Assembly (NCBI GenBank): GCA_020445605.1
Contig: JAGRGH010000030.1
Coordinates: 1 to 64,000 of the forward strand
Source of the DNA: Chromatiales bacterium
GTDB taxonomy: Bacteria > Pseudomonadota > Gammaproteobacteria > JAGRGH01
DNA length: 64,000 nt
Direction of reading: 5' to 3'
A program made the position numbers and the translations under genes. Shown here one piece after another: positions 7,071-18,987 of the stretch. The stretch's first letter is position 1. Each line of letters starts with the position of its first letter. The notes beneath the pieces are model-generated. The model ran no database searches. It was given only the letters and a program-made list of their open reading frames with translations, and had not been told where the DNA came from.

Positions 7071-7205
7071 CTCTGATCAATCCGTCCCGGATTGACAGAT
7101 CGACGAAAACGAAAAAGCGCGGTTTTTCGCTTTCTGCATTTTCAACGGCTTGCGCGCGCTGAAAATGGAGACACTTCCCTGTGTCGCCGCAATTTCTTCA
7201 CGAAT
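7071..7205. repeat. structured intergenic repeat, copy A
   Basis: It starts CTCTGATCAATCCGTCCCGG and is nearly the same sequence as copy B at 12468. It contains successive hairpins: CGAAAAA / TTTTTCG around a six-base loop, ATTTTCA / TGAAAAT, and GACAC / GTGTC around a short loop ending in CGCCGC. Stems are conserved while loops differ between copies. It lies between ribH and nusB and could act as an RNA processing or attenuation element, or be a non-autonomous mobile repeat. Function is unknown. Confidence 0.65.
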
Positions 7206-7267
7206 CCGACATTTTTCCGCAGACGGAGTGTGCGAGCAGCCAGCGTGAGCGCTACATGCGGGGCGCA

Positions 7268-7741
7268 TCAGGGCAGCTGACGCATGACGTTCAACATCTC
7301 GATTGCACTGAGCGCGGCCTCGGCGCCCTTGTTGCCGGCCTTGGTGCCGGCACGCTCGATCGCCTGATCGATGGTATCGACGGTCAACACACCGAACGCG
7401 ACCGGCTTGCTGCGCTTGATCATCGCCTGACCGATGCCCTTCGTGCATTCGCCGGCGACGTACTCGAAATGCGGCGTGCCACCGCGAATCACGCAGCCCA
7501 GTGCGATGACGGCATCGACATCGTCGGCGGCCGCCATGCGATCCACGGCCAGCGGCAGTTCGAACGCACCCGGAACGCGCACCACGGTCAGTTGCTTCTC
7601 GTCCACGCCGTGGCGGCGCAGGGTATCGAGCGCGCCCTCGAGCAGGCGCTCGACGATGAAGTCGTTGAACCGCGCGACGACCAGCGCGAAGCGCGCGTCG
7701 CCGTCGGGTTGCAGGCTGCCCTCGATCATTTTGATTTTCAT
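7268..7741 (-). CDS. ribH: 6,7-dimethyl-8-ribityllumazine synthase
   Basis: 157 residues. It condenses the pyrimidine intermediate with dihydroxybutanone phosphate to form lumazine, the penultimate step of riboflavin synthesis. Visible motifs: [19 protein letters not shown] (substrate Phe/Trp-type pocket), [26 protein letters not shown] with the catalytic His region, and [17 protein letters not shown] near the end. The other riboflavin genes lie about 40 kb away at 48.1-51.5 kb, whereas in many relatives ribH directly follows ribBA. It is the first gene of the ribH-nusB-thiL-pgpA direction, though copy A of the repeat interrupts the spacing. Confidence 0.95.
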   Translation of the reverse strand: MKIKMIEGSLQPDGDARFALVVARFNDFIVERLLEGALDTLRRHGVDEKQLTVVRVPGAFELPLAVDRMAAADDVDAVIALGCVIRGGTPHFEYVAGECTKGIGQAMIKRSKPVAFGVLTVDTIDQAIERAGTKAGNKGAEAALSAIEMLNVMRQLP

Positions 7742-7806
7742 AACGAAACCTGTTTATAAAACATGTGCTTATGCGCGATAGTTTAGCCTGAATCCGGGAA
7801 ATATCG

Positions 7807-9090
7807 CTAGCCGAGGTTTGCAAATACTTCGCTGGCGGCATCCAGCGAGTCTTCGATGTCCTGCTCGGTGTGTGCGGCCGAGACGAAGCCGGCCTCGTAG
7901 GCCGACGGTGCGAGGTACACGCCGCGCTCGAGCATGCCGTGAAAGAAGCGCTTGAAGCGATCCTGATCGCAGGCCGTGGCACCGGCGAAATTGGTCACGG
8001 TTTCGGCGTCGGTGAAGAACAGGCCGAACATGCCGCCGACCCGGTTCGCCGTCATCGGGATGCCGGCGGTGCGCGCGCGCTCGAGCATGCCGTCGACGAA
8101 CAGCGCGGTCTTCGCCCGCAGCGCGTCGTAGAAGCCGGGCTCGGCGACCTTGCGCAGCGTGGCGAGGCCCGCCGCCATCGCAACCGGATTGCCGCTCAGC
8201 GTGCCGGCCTGATAGACCGGACCGAGCGGGGCGATCTTTTCCATGATCGCGCGCTTGCCGCCGAACGCGCCCACCGGCATGCCGCCGCCGATGACCTTGC
8301 CGAGCGTGGTCAGGTCCGGCGTGATGCCATAGTGGGCCTGCGCACCGCCGAGTTCGACCCGAAAGCCCGTCATGACTTCATCGAAAATCAGCACGGCGCC
8401 ATGCTGGTCGCAGCACTCACGCAGGGTTTCGAGGAAGCCCGGCACCGGCGGGATGCAGTTCATGTTGCCGGCGACCGGCTCGACGATGATGCAGGCGATC
8501 TCGGCGCCGATCTTTTCGAAGGTTTCGCGCACCTGCGCGCTGTCGTTGTAGGTCAGCGTGATCGTCGATTCGGCGAGCGCGGCCGGTACGCCCGGCGAGG
8601 ACGGCACGCCAAGCGTCAACGCGCCGGAGCCGGCCTTCACCAGCAGGGAATCGGAATGGCCGTGGTAACAGCCCTCGAACTTCACGATGCGATCTCGACC
8701 CGTTGCACCACGCGCAAGCCGGATGGCGCTCATGGTCGCCTCGGTGCCGGAACTCACCATGCGCACCAGTTCAATGGATGGCACGAGTTCGCACACCAGC
8801 CGCGCCATGTCGGTTTCACTCGCGGTCGGTGCTCCGAAACTCAGGCCGTTCTTCGCGGCGTTCTGCACGGCGGCGATGACGTCCGGATGCGCGTGGCCCA
8901 GCACCATGGGGCCCCACGAGCCGACGTAGTCGATGAACCGGTTGTCATCCGCGTCGATCAGGTACGCGCCACTGGCACGCGCGATGAACCGTGGCGTGCC
9001 GCCAACACCGCGAAAGGCGCGCACGGGCGAATTCACGCCGCCCGGGATGAATTGTTGGGCGAAGGCAAACAGGCGTTCGGATTCAGTCAT
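7807..9090 (-). CDS. hemL: glutamate-1-semialdehyde 2,1-aminomutase
   Basis: 427 residues, full length. PLP enzyme that converts glutamate-1-semialdehyde to 5-aminolevulinate in the C5 haem pathway. The PLP lysine is K265 in [16 protein letters not shown], the same position as in E. coli. Also present are [21 protein letters not shown] and FDEVMTGFR. It lies 22 bases downstream of thiE on the same strand and so is probably cotranscribed. The supply of haem fits the several c-type cytochromes encoded nearby. Confidence 0.96.
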   Translation of the reverse strand: MTESERLFAFAQQFIPGGVNSPVRAFRGVGGTPRFIARASGAYLIDADDNRFIDYVGSWGPMVLGHAHPDVIAAVQNAAKNGLSFGAPTASETDMARLVCELVPSIELVRMVSSGTEATMSAIRLARGATGRDRIVKFEGCYHGHSDSLLVKAGSGALTLGVPSSPGVPAALAESTITLTYNDSAQVRETFEKIGAEIACIIVEPVAGNMNCIPPVPGFLETLRECCDQHGAVLIFDEVMTGFRVELGGAQAHYGITPDLTTLGKVIGGGMPVGAFGGKRAIMEKIAPLGPVYQAGTLSGNPVAMAAGLATLRKVAEPGFYDALRAKTALFVDGMLERARTAGIPMTANRVGGMFGLFFTDAETVTNFAGATACDQDRFKRFFHGMLERGVYLAPSAYEAGFVSAAHTEQDIEDSLDAASEVFANLG

Positions 9091-9112
9091 CGTCAGATTC
9101 GGCTTGGTTTGT

Positions 9113-9754
9113 TCATGAACGGCGCGCGGTGAATGCGCGAACCAGGCGGGCGGCCGTCTGCGCGGGGTCCGCGGCGGCGTAGAAGGCGCTGCTCACGGCC
9201 ACGGCGCCGGCTCCGGCCGCGATCAGGACCGGGGCATTGTCCGGGGTTATCCCACCGATCGCAACGATGGGCAGGGCGACGCGCGCGCGGGCCTGTTCGA
9301 GCAGCTCGGGTGTGGCGCGCACTGCGCCGGGCTTGGTTGGCGAGGGAAAAAAACTGCCAAACGCGACGTAGTCCGCGCCGGCGGCCTGCGCCGCCAACGC
9401 CCGGTCGAGCGTGTTGTAGCAGGACGCGCCGATCAGCGCCTGCGGCCCGAGCCGGTCGCGCGCCGTGGCAATGCCGGCGTCTTCGCGGCCCAGATGAACG
9501 CCGTCGGCCGCAACTGCGCGCGCGAGCTCGATGTCGTCGTTGACGATCAGCAGTGCGGCATAGCGATCACAGAGCGTGCGCAGTGCGGTTGCGGCGTTTG
9601 CACGCGCCGTGGCGGAAGCGATCTTCGCGCGCAGCTGAACGATGCGGGCACCGGCGGCGAGGCCGGCCTCGGTCACCGCCAGCAACGCGGCCGGATCATC
9701 GTCCGGTTCCGGCGTGACCAGGTACAGGCCCGAGATGTGCGCTCGTTTGGGCAT
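9113..9754 (-). CDS. thiE: thiamine phosphate synthase
   Basis: 213 residues with a TIM-barrel pattern. It joins HMP pyrophosphate and thiazole phosphate to thiamine monophosphate. Seen: GLYLVTPEP at the N-terminus, IVQLRAK (normally QLRxK, pyrophosphate contact), [41 protein letters not shown] and [12 protein letters not shown]. All the usual phosphate-binding loops appear. ATG at 9754. It is upstream of hemL, and its product is the substrate of ThiL at 5.6-6.6 kb. Confidence 0.94.
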   Translation of the reverse strand: MPKRAHISGLYLVTPEPDDDPAALLAVTEAGLAAGARIVQLRAKIASATARANAATALRTLCDRYAALLIVNDDIELARAVAADGVHLGREDAGIATARDRLGPQALIGASCYNTLDRALAAQAAGADYVAFGSFFPSPTKPGAVRATPELLEQARARVALPIVAIGGITPDNAPVLIAAGAGAVAVSSAFYAAADPAQTAARLVRAFTARRS

Positions 9755-9800
9755 GCCTCATCGTCCGGCGCAGGGACGCGGCATGCAACTGTCGATCGGC

Positions 9801-10880
9801 TCAGGGCGTCACTACGGACCGCCCCGGGGTGGTCGGCAGGCGGGGCATGGTGATTTCCGGAAACGGTCCCGTCAGGGCATTCAGAAACGCGACCACATCG
9901 GCGACCTGACTGTCAGTCACGGTCTTGGCGAGCTGCGACGGCGCCATGGCCCGTACGGCTTCATCGAGTGTGCGGACCTTGCCGTTGTGGAAGTACGGCG
10001 CGGTCAGCGCGACGTTGCGCAGGGTCGGCACGCGGTATTTGTGCCGATCCTCCTCGCGGCCGGTCACGGCAAACCGTCCCGCGTCGTCACGCAGATTGTA
10101 TTTCGCGACATACGGACTGTCGTGGAACGGGAACGAGATGAAAAAGCCCGTGCCGTCGGCCATGGTCGGACCATTGAACGCCGGTCCGCGATGGCAGGCG
10201 ACACAACCGAGTTGCTCGAAGGTCTGCATGCCGCGGACCTGCTGATCGGTCAGCGCGCTCTTGTCGCCGCGAACATAGCGGTCGTATGCGGAGTCCGGCG
10301 TGATCAGCGTGCGCTCGAATGCCGCGACGGCCTTTGCTGCGTTTTGCACGGTGACCGGATTGTCGCCGGGAAACTCGCGTTCGAACTGTTCGACATAACC
10401 CGGTATGTCGCGCACGCGTGCGATGGCGGTGTCGAGATCCTTCATGCCCATCTCGACGGATGCGACGACCGGACCCTTGGCCTGATCCTCGAGATTCTTC
10501 GCACGCCCGTCCCAGAACTGCACGCTGTGAAACGCGGCATTCCACACGGTTGGCGCATTGCGCGGGCCTGTGAGGCCGTGCACGCCCATGGAGGTTTCGC
10601 GGCTGTCGTCGCCGCCCGCTGCCAGGTTGTGGCAGGAGTTGCACGAGACCGTGCCGGTGGCCGAAAACCGCGGATCAAAGTACAGCTGTTTGCCGAGTTC
10701 GATCTTGCCCGGCGTCTGCGGATTGTCGGCCGGCGCCGGGGCCACCCGCGGCAGGGCCTGCCAGTCGTAGGCGAGGGCTGGTCCGGGTGCGGCGAACAGC
10801 ACGCACCCGAACCAGATCGCCGGCGCCAGGCGCGGAACCGGGCGCGCACAACGCGCCCGTAAACCGGATTCACGCCTCAT
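9801..10880 (-). CDS. periplasmic di-heme cytochrome c peroxidase (CCP/MauG family)
   Basis: 359 residues with an N-terminal signal region ending near PGPALA. Two haem sites, CNSCH and CVACH, lie in the N- and C-terminal halves as in bacterial di-heme peroxidases. GKQLYFDPRFS, the VWNAAFHSVQFWDGRA segment and the late KYRVPTLRNVALTAPYFHNG loop are typical. The protein would reduce peroxide with electrons from small cytochromes, though MauG-like oxidation of a partner is possible. ATG 10880 has AGGGA upstream. It starts 19 bases after the stop of the pentaheme cytochrome, so the two are very likely one operon. Confidence 0.88.
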   Translation of the reverse strand: MRRESGLRARCARPVPRLAPAIWFGCVLFAAPGPALAYDWQALPRVAPAPADNPQTPGKIELGKQLYFDPRFSATGTVSCNSCHNLAAGGDDSRETSMGVHGLTGPRNAPTVWNAAFHSVQFWDGRAKNLEDQAKGPVVASVEMGMKDLDTAIARVRDIPGYVEQFEREFPGDNPVTVQNAAKAVAAFERTLITPDSAYDRYVRGDKSALTDQQVRGMQTFEQLGCVACHRGPAFNGPTMADGTGFFISFPFHDSPYVAKYNLRDDAGRFAVTGREEDRHKYRVPTLRNVALTAPYFHNGKVRTLDEAVRAMAPSQLAKTVTDSQVADVVAFLNALTGPFPEITMPRLPTTPGRSVVTP

Positions 10881-10899
10881 CGCTGCGGTCCCTGTTGGC

Positions 10900-12396
10900 T
10901 CAGATATTCATCGAGACCGTTTCGTTTTCCATCTCGATCACCGGGATCTTCACCGCGCCCGCGCCGAGGATCACGTCGGCCACGTGCTGCGAATACGACC
11001 GGTAATTCAGACGCACCTGCGCGTTGACCTGCTTGGCGCCGCCGGGTGCCGCGAACGTGTAGAACGAGGTCGCATGGCCCTTCGGCGGGATCGAGGTGTC
11101 GCGGACGAAGCGCGAAACTTCCCACGGGAAGTGGGTGACTTCGCCCTTGTCGTTGACGGCGACCGCATTGAAGATCGTGTCGCGGTCGTGATCGAGTTCG
11201 CCGTGACTGTCGAGGTGGCCGCTCTTGTAGAGCACCTTGCCGCTGTCGTCGGTCACCGTGACCTCGAGCCAGATCTCGCGGACATCGGTGAGGCTGGTCG
11301 GCAGGTTGTGACCGGCGCCGGTGTTGGTGACCTGCACGCGCAGATCGTAAAGCCCGTCGTCACGCTTGGCGATCTTCAGATCCAGCTCGGCGGCACTTTG
11401 CAGGCGTTTGCGCGCAGCGGCGGCATGCTCGGAGTTTCCGCCACCCATGAGTTCGGTCACCACCGCGTTGCCACCGACGAAACTGTGATCGTGCACGACA
11501 TCACGCTGCGTTGCCGCACCCATGCCGGCAAAACCGCCGAGGTTCTCGCCCTCGAGATCCTCCGGCCGCTTGAGTTCCTTCGCGACACGAACCGCGGTTT
11601 CGACCGGGTTCATGTGGCAGTCCTGGCAGACGATGTTTTCACGCGCATACACCGAGTACTTCCACTCGTCATAGGTGCGCTCGATCGGGAAGCCGTTCGT
11701 CGGATGGAAGATGTTGTGGCAGTTGCCGCAGAAATCCGCCTGCTTGTGCAGCGGCGAATAGACCGTTGCGTGATACGGCGAGCGGGCGTCCTCGAGCGGG
11801 CCGCGCTTCGGGCCGCCGGGTCCCATCGGGTCGATTTCGAACGAGGCGTTGCCATGCTCGAGCGTCGCGGTGTCGAGATAGTTCGTGCGCGTGATCGTGT
11901 GGCAGACGTCACAGGAAACGCCCTTCTCGGCCAGCGGGCCGGCGGTGAACTTGTCGTTCTCCTTGTCGTGCACGATGCTGCCGGTCAGCACACCGATCGG
12001 CGAGTGGCAGGCGCCGCAATGATTCATGAGCGCGCCATCGGTCGCCTTCTCGGCCATGGACCAGAGCTTCTGGAACACCGGGTCCTTGAACGAGTTGGAG
12101 TGCATCGAGCCGTTCCAGCCCTTGTACTGGCGCGGATGGCAGCCACCGCAGACCGCCGGGTCTTCCCAGTCGGATTCCTTGAGTTTGCGGTCGCCGGGCA
12201 CGGTCATGTAGGACGGTGCGTACTGGAATTCCTTGTCGCCAGTGGGCTGCATGTGCTTGGGCATTTCGCCCATGACCTTCGCGCCGTGGTGCATCATCGC
12301 GCCCATCGCGTCTAACGGTGAGGGGGGTGAGGCGAGGGCGGTGGCCGAGCCGGCCAGCGTCACGGCCAAAATCAGACTGCGTGCGGTTGCGATCAC
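10900..12396 (-). CDS. periplasmic pentaheme cytochrome c (cytochrome c554-like)
   Basis: About 498 residues from the GTG at 12396, chosen because GGAGG lies 10 bases upstream and a signal peptide (LILAVTLAGSATALA) follows directly. Five CxxCH sites are seen: CGGCH, CGACH, CDVCH, CGNCH and CQDCH, all in the first half. The second half is haem-free and beta-rich by eye, with a VTNTGAGHNLPTS segment. The haem-binding part resembles the c554/HAO-related multihaem family. It is followed by the di-heme peroxidase, so it may pass electrons to it. Substrate and partner are not known; sulfur or nitrogen compounds are both possible. Confidence 0.8.
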   Translation of the reverse strand: MIATARSLILAVTLAGSATALASPPSPLDAMGAMMHHGAKVMGEMPKHMQPTGDKEFQYAPSYMTVPGDRKLKESDWEDPAVCGGCHPRQYKGWNGSMHSNSFKDPVFQKLWSMAEKATDGALMNHCGACHSPIGVLTGSIVHDKENDKFTAGPLAEKGVSCDVCHTITRTNYLDTATLEHGNASFEIDPMGPGGPKRGPLEDARSPYHATVYSPLHKQADFCGNCHNIFHPTNGFPIERTYDEWKYSVYARENIVCQDCHMNPVETAVRVAKELKRPEDLEGENLGGFAGMGAATQRDVVHDHSFVGGNAVVTELMGGGNSEHAAAARKRLQSAAELDLKIAKRDDGLYDLRVQVTNTGAGHNLPTSLTDVREIWLEVTVTDDSGKVLYKSGHLDSHGELDHDRDTIFNAVAVNDKGEVTHFPWEVSRFVRDTSIPPKGHATSFYTFAAPGGAKQVNAQVRLNYRSYSQHVADVILGAGAVKIPVIEMENETVSMNI

Positions 12397-12467
12397 GATC
12401 GGGTTACCTCCGGGGGGTTGCGCAGCGCCCGGCCATGCCGGCGGCGCGCTTGTATTATTTAGGGAAG

Positions 12468-12625
12468 CTCTGATCAATCCGTCCCGGATTGCCAGAGCGA
12501 CAAAAACGAAAAAGTGTCATTTTTCGTTTTCTTTCATTTTCAACGGCTCATAGCCGTCGAAAACGGCGGCGCTTCCTTAGTGCCGCGGGAAACTCTGAAT
12601 CGTTCAGGGTTTCCCCTGGCCGGCC
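12468..12625. repeat. structured intergenic repeat, copy B
   Basis: Shares its opening CTCTGATCAATCCGTCCCGG and layout with copy A at 7071. Hairpins: CGAAAAA / TTTTTCG with a different loop from copy A, then AACGGC / GCCGT. A further imperfect dyad, AACTCTGAATCGTTCAGGGTT, closes the element. It occupies most of the gap upstream of the pentaheme cytochrome gene. The stretch 12397-12809 holds this repeat, a terminator and a pair of direct repeats, and no gene. Confidence 0.65.
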
Positions 12626-12660
12626 GGTGCTCCAGGCGGCGTCGGCGGCATCTGAAAGCG

Positions 12661-12693
12661 TAGAGCAAAAAGCAGGCCAGAAGCTAACCTGCT
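12661..12693 (-). terminator. rho-independent terminator of the RND efflux operon
   Basis: On the minus strand AGCAGG (12693-12688) and CCTGCT (12676-12671) form a six-base stem around an 11-base loop, followed directly by TTTTGCTC. It lies 117 bases beyond the stop of the RND pump gene, the right strand and place for an intrinsic terminator. The stem is short. Confidence 0.5.
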
Positions 12694-12732
12694 GAATTTC
12701 CGTTCCCTAAGGCGAATCGGAGTGTTGTGACT

Positions 12733-12781
12733 GCATCATCGGTGCAACATCGGGACGCAAACTGATGATCGATGCAACATC
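12733..12781. repeat. two direct repeats, 30 bp apart
   Basis: GATCGATGCAACATC (ending at 12781) repeats CATCGGTGCAACATC (ending at 12751) with an exact 30-base period, about three helical turns. It sits just beyond the 3' end of the RND pump gene. The role is unknown; tandem protein-binding sites are possible. Confidence 0.35.
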
Positions 12782-12809
12782 AAAGAAGTCCGCTCAGATC
12801 CCCGCTAGC

Positions 12810-16094
<3,285 letters not shown>

Positions 16095-16209
16095 TGGACG
16101 CCGGCCTCGTGGCGTGGAGTCGTGAGTATCCGGTTATCGGTCAAGGGCCGGCATGCGCGCGACCGGACGGCGGGCAGGGCGGATGCCGGCGGTGTGCGAT
16201 CGGCCCTGA

Positions 16210-17334
16210 TCAGGGCACCTGGATGCGTTCGCCCGGTTTCAGACCGGCGTAGACCTCGACCCAGTCGGGGTCGCGGGTCTCCTTCACCCGCAGCAGTCGC
16301 AGGCTCGGCGCGCCCTTGTCGTCGAGCACCTGCACCCCGGCCAGTCCGCCGCGGCGCACCAGCGCGGCACGCGGTATGCGCAACGTCGCGCGACCGGTCG
16401 CATGTGGATCGGGTACCAGCACTTCGGCATACATGCCGGGCGCGGCGCGCACGTCGGCGGGCAGGTTGAACTTCACCGTCACGGTGTGTTGCTGGGCGTC
16501 CGCGACCGGAAAGATCTGATCGACGACGACCTTCAGTTCGCCGCGCCCGCGATCGAGGCGCGCGTCGATGATCTGGCCCTGCGCGAGGCCGGCCGTGAGG
16601 CGGGCCGGGATGTCGGCCTGAATCTGGAGGGTGGCGACATCCGCATAGTCGAGCAGCGGTTGGCCGGGCTGGACGGTGTCGCCGATTTCCGCGAGCTTCT
16701 TGACGATGACGCCATCGAAGGGCGCAACGCTGCGCGCATCGCGCAGCTGGGCGTCGATCTGTTCGATCTGCGCGCGCGCCTGCTCGAGCGAGGCCTGCGC
16801 CTGACTCATCTGCGTGCCCTGCGCATGCAGGTCGGCACCGCGCTGCGCGCCGGAACTTTCCATACTCATCATGCCGGCCATGGGCCGTGAAAACATCTGA
16901 TCGAACATGCCGGGCATGCCCATGCCGGGCATGCTGGTAGCGCGTTCGCTCTGCGGCGAGACGAGTTCGCGCTGATACTGCACCTGTGCGTTGCGTACCG
17001 CCGCATCGGCATTGCGGTAGGCGGCTTCGGCCTGCTTGCGTTGCGCGCGAAGCTGTGCCTCGTCGAGCGAGACGAGCACCGCGCCGGTGTCGAAGTGATC
17101 GCCTTCCTTGCCGGCGATGGCCGCCACCCGGCCCGGGATCTGTGCGGCAAGCGTGACTTCTCGTGCGGGGACCACACTGCCGCCGATGGTGACGGAAGTG
17201 ATGTCCGCCTGCGGCACGACTACGAAGACGCTCGCCGCGTGGACGCCGCCAGCGGCCAGATTGAAGCCGGCGACCATGGCCAGGGTGCACAGACGCATGC
17301 GGGATCGAGCGGGGCGGCGGGTGGGCTTGCTCAT
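16210..17334 (-). CDS. RND periplasmic adaptor (membrane fusion protein) with Met-rich insert
   Basis: About 374 residues from the ATG at 17334, which opens a Tat-like or Sec signal (basic run, then a hydrophobic segment ending GGVHA). Next come the lipoyl-like half IPGRVAAIAGKEGDHFDTGAVLVSLD, an alpha-hairpin, the second lipoyl half VAPFDGVIVKKLAEIGDTVQPGQPLLDYAD, and a beta-barrel. Inside the hairpin is an unusual run rich in Met, Gly and Pro (SMPGMGMPGM, FDQMF, MAGMMSMESS). Met-rich segments bind Cu(I)/Ag(I) in some metal efflux proteins, so a metal substrate is possible but unproven. It forms an operon with the RND pump; an FNR-type box lies just upstream. Confidence 0.88.
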   Translation of the reverse strand: MSKPTRRPARSRMRLCTLAMVAGFNLAAGGVHAASVFVVVPQADITSVTIGGSVVPAREVTLAAQIPGRVAAIAGKEGDHFDTGAVLVSLDEAQLRAQRKQAEAAYRNADAAVRNAQVQYQRELVSPQSERATSMPGMGMPGMFDQMFSRPMAGMMSMESSGAQRGADLHAQGTQMSQAQASLEQARAQIEQIDAQLRDARSVAPFDGVIVKKLAEIGDTVQPGQPLLDYADVATLQIQADIPARLTAGLAQGQIIDARLDRGRGELKVVVDQIFPVADAQQHTVTVKFNLPADVRAAPGMYAEVLVPDPHATGRATLRIPRAALVRRGGLAGVQVLDDKGAPSLRLLRVKETRDPDWVEVYAGLKPGERIQVP

Positions 17335-17356
17335 GGTGATCGGATCGCGTGAGGTT

Positions 17357-17370
17357 TTGATGTGGATCAA
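17357..17370. promoter_or_regulatory. FNR/CRP-type palindrome upstream of the RND adaptor
   Basis: TTGATGTGGATCAA is a perfect match to the TTGAT-N4-ATCAA consensus of FNR/Anr regulators. It ends 23 bases before the adaptor ATG at 17334. It is symmetric, so it may act on either strand, but the only gene it can serve closely is the RND operon. Whether it activates or represses depends on the unmapped promoter. Confidence 0.5.
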
Positions 17371-17608
17371 CTTAGCACGGGCCTGCGTTGAAAAACACAG
17401 ATGGTCCGGACGAATCGCGTTTCATCCGATGAGACCTTGCAATGTGCAGTCGCCAATGCGGGAAAAGCGGTGCATCCCTGCACCCACAATTACAGGCCAA
17501 CAGAACTGGCACCCCCGGTGGCCTGCTGAGTCCCCGAAAGGCTTCCATACCGGAAATCGTGTTGAGCGGTGGTTTTGCCGAGCAGTGGGCGCACCGCAGG
17601 CCAAACCG

Positions 17609-17673
17609 AAACCGACCACACGTGCACGCGCGGTCGGTTTGGAAACGCGGGGATGCGTATAGGGCGCATCCCC
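17609..17673. terminator. two hairpins beyond fccB
   Basis: AAACCGACC (17609-17617) pairs with GGTCGGTTT (17632-17640), and GGGGATGCG (17649-17657) pairs with CGCATCCCC (17665-17673). Both are perfect 9-bp stems just past the fccB stop at 17693. No T-run follows, so they may be transcript-end stabilisers rather than intrinsic terminators. The gap 17335-17692 otherwise shows only the FNR-type box. Confidence 0.45.
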
Positions 17674-17692
17674 GGTTTCCTGTCTCGGGATA

Positions 17693-18967
17693 TTAGCCGA
17701 ACATGTCGGTGGTGATGTTGCGGAACCAGCTGCGTGCGTACATTGCCTCGGCCATGTGCCGGTCCGCGGTGCCGCCAACTGGCGACAGGCCGCCGGCACC
17801 CTTCACGCCACCGATTGCGCCGTCTTTCAGCTCATAGACGGCGGCGACCGAAATGCCGTAGTCCGGAGCGATCAGGCTGTAGCAGGTGTTGACATACGAC
17901 GGCGCGGGCATCGCAACGCCATGCAGGCGCGTGGCGATGGCCATGGCGCAGACCTTGCCCTGCGAATTCGCCGAGTAGCCGGACTTCGGCATGGCGCCGG
18001 CGATGCACGAATCGCCGATCACGAAAATGTCCTTGTGGATCGTGGATTCGAAGGTTTCCTGATTGACCGGACAGAAGCCGGTTTCGTTGGTCAGTCCCGC
18101 CGTAAAGGCCAGTTCACCGGCCTTCTGCGGCGGAATGATGTTCGCCACGGCCGGCTTGTGTTCCTCGAACTCGGTCTTCAGCACGCCGGCGGCGGCATCG
18201 ACACCCAGCACCTTGCCGTCGCTGGCGGCCGAGCGCCATTCGACGTAGCCGTCGTACAGCGCCTTGTAGCCTTCCATGAACAGGCCCTGCTTCGAGAACT
18301 TGTCCTTGGAGTCCATGATGATGAGCTTGGACTTCGGCTTGTGGTGTTTCAGAAAGTGCCCGATCTGCGCGGCACGTTCGTACGGCCCGGGCGGGCAGCG
18401 GAACGGATTCGGCGGCGCGGCCATCATCACGACACCACCGTCGGGCATCGCTTCGAGTTGCTTGCGCAGCAACACCGTCTGCGGGCCGGCCTTCCAGGCG
18501 TGCGGCATCTTGTGCGATGCGGCCTCGTCATAGCCCTCGATCGCGCCCCACTTGAAGTCGATGCCGGGCGAGACGACGAGCATGTCGTAGCTGACGGTCT
18601 TGCCGCCGGCCAGTTTCACGCTGTGCTTGGCGGCATCGACGGAGGTGACCGAATCGTGCACGACGTTGACACCGCGCGCGGCCATCTTTTCATAGCCGAA
18701 GGTGATGTCTTCGATCTTGGATTCGCCACCGAGGACCTCGTTGGAAAACGGACAGCTGACGTAATGCTTGTCACGTTCGATCAGGGTGACGTCCGCTTCC
18801 GGCGCGTACATCTTCACGTACTTGGCGGCCGTGGCGCCGCCGTAGCCGCCACCGACGACGACCACGCGCGGTTTGGCGCCGGCAAAGGAGCGGGAAGGAA
18901 GGCCGATCAGCGGGCTTGCCGCGGCGATGCCGGCCAGGCGAATGAAATCACGACGTTTGATTTGCAT
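17693..18967 (-). CDS. fccB: flavocytochrome c sulfide dehydrogenase, flavoprotein subunit
   Basis: 424 residues. Oxidises sulfide in the periplasm and passes electrons to the FccA haems. A Tat signal (RRDFIRLAG) is followed by a dinucleotide fold VVVVGGGYGGATAA. C72 (42 after removing about 30 signal residues) sits in SCPFSNEVLGG and fits the FAD-linking cysteine known from Allochromatium. C191 and C362 fit the redox pair. GDSCIAGAMPKSGYSANSQG is the C-terminal FAD loop. It starts 20 bases after fccA, in the usual order fccA-fccB. Strong evidence of sulfide oxidation by this organism. Confidence 0.94.
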   Translation of the reverse strand: MQIKRRDFIRLAGIAAASPLIGLPSRSFAGAKPRVVVVGGGYGGATAAKYVKMYAPEADVTLIERDKHYVSCPFSNEVLGGESKIEDITFGYEKMAARGVNVVHDSVTSVDAAKHSVKLAGGKTVSYDMLVVSPGIDFKWGAIEGYDEAASHKMPHAWKAGPQTVLLRKQLEAMPDGGVVMMAAPPNPFRCPPGPYERAAQIGHFLKHHKPKSKLIIMDSKDKFSKQGLFMEGYKALYDGYVEWRSAASDGKVLGVDAAAGVLKTEFEEHKPAVANIIPPQKAGELAFTAGLTNETGFCPVNQETFESTIHKDIFVIGDSCIAGAMPKSGYSANSQGKVCAMAIATRLHGVAMPAPSYVNTCYSLIAPDYGISVAAVYELKDGAIGGVKGAGGLSPVGGTADRHMAEAMYARSWFRNITTDMFG

Positions 18968-18987
18968 GGCTTATGTTCTCCGGCGGA

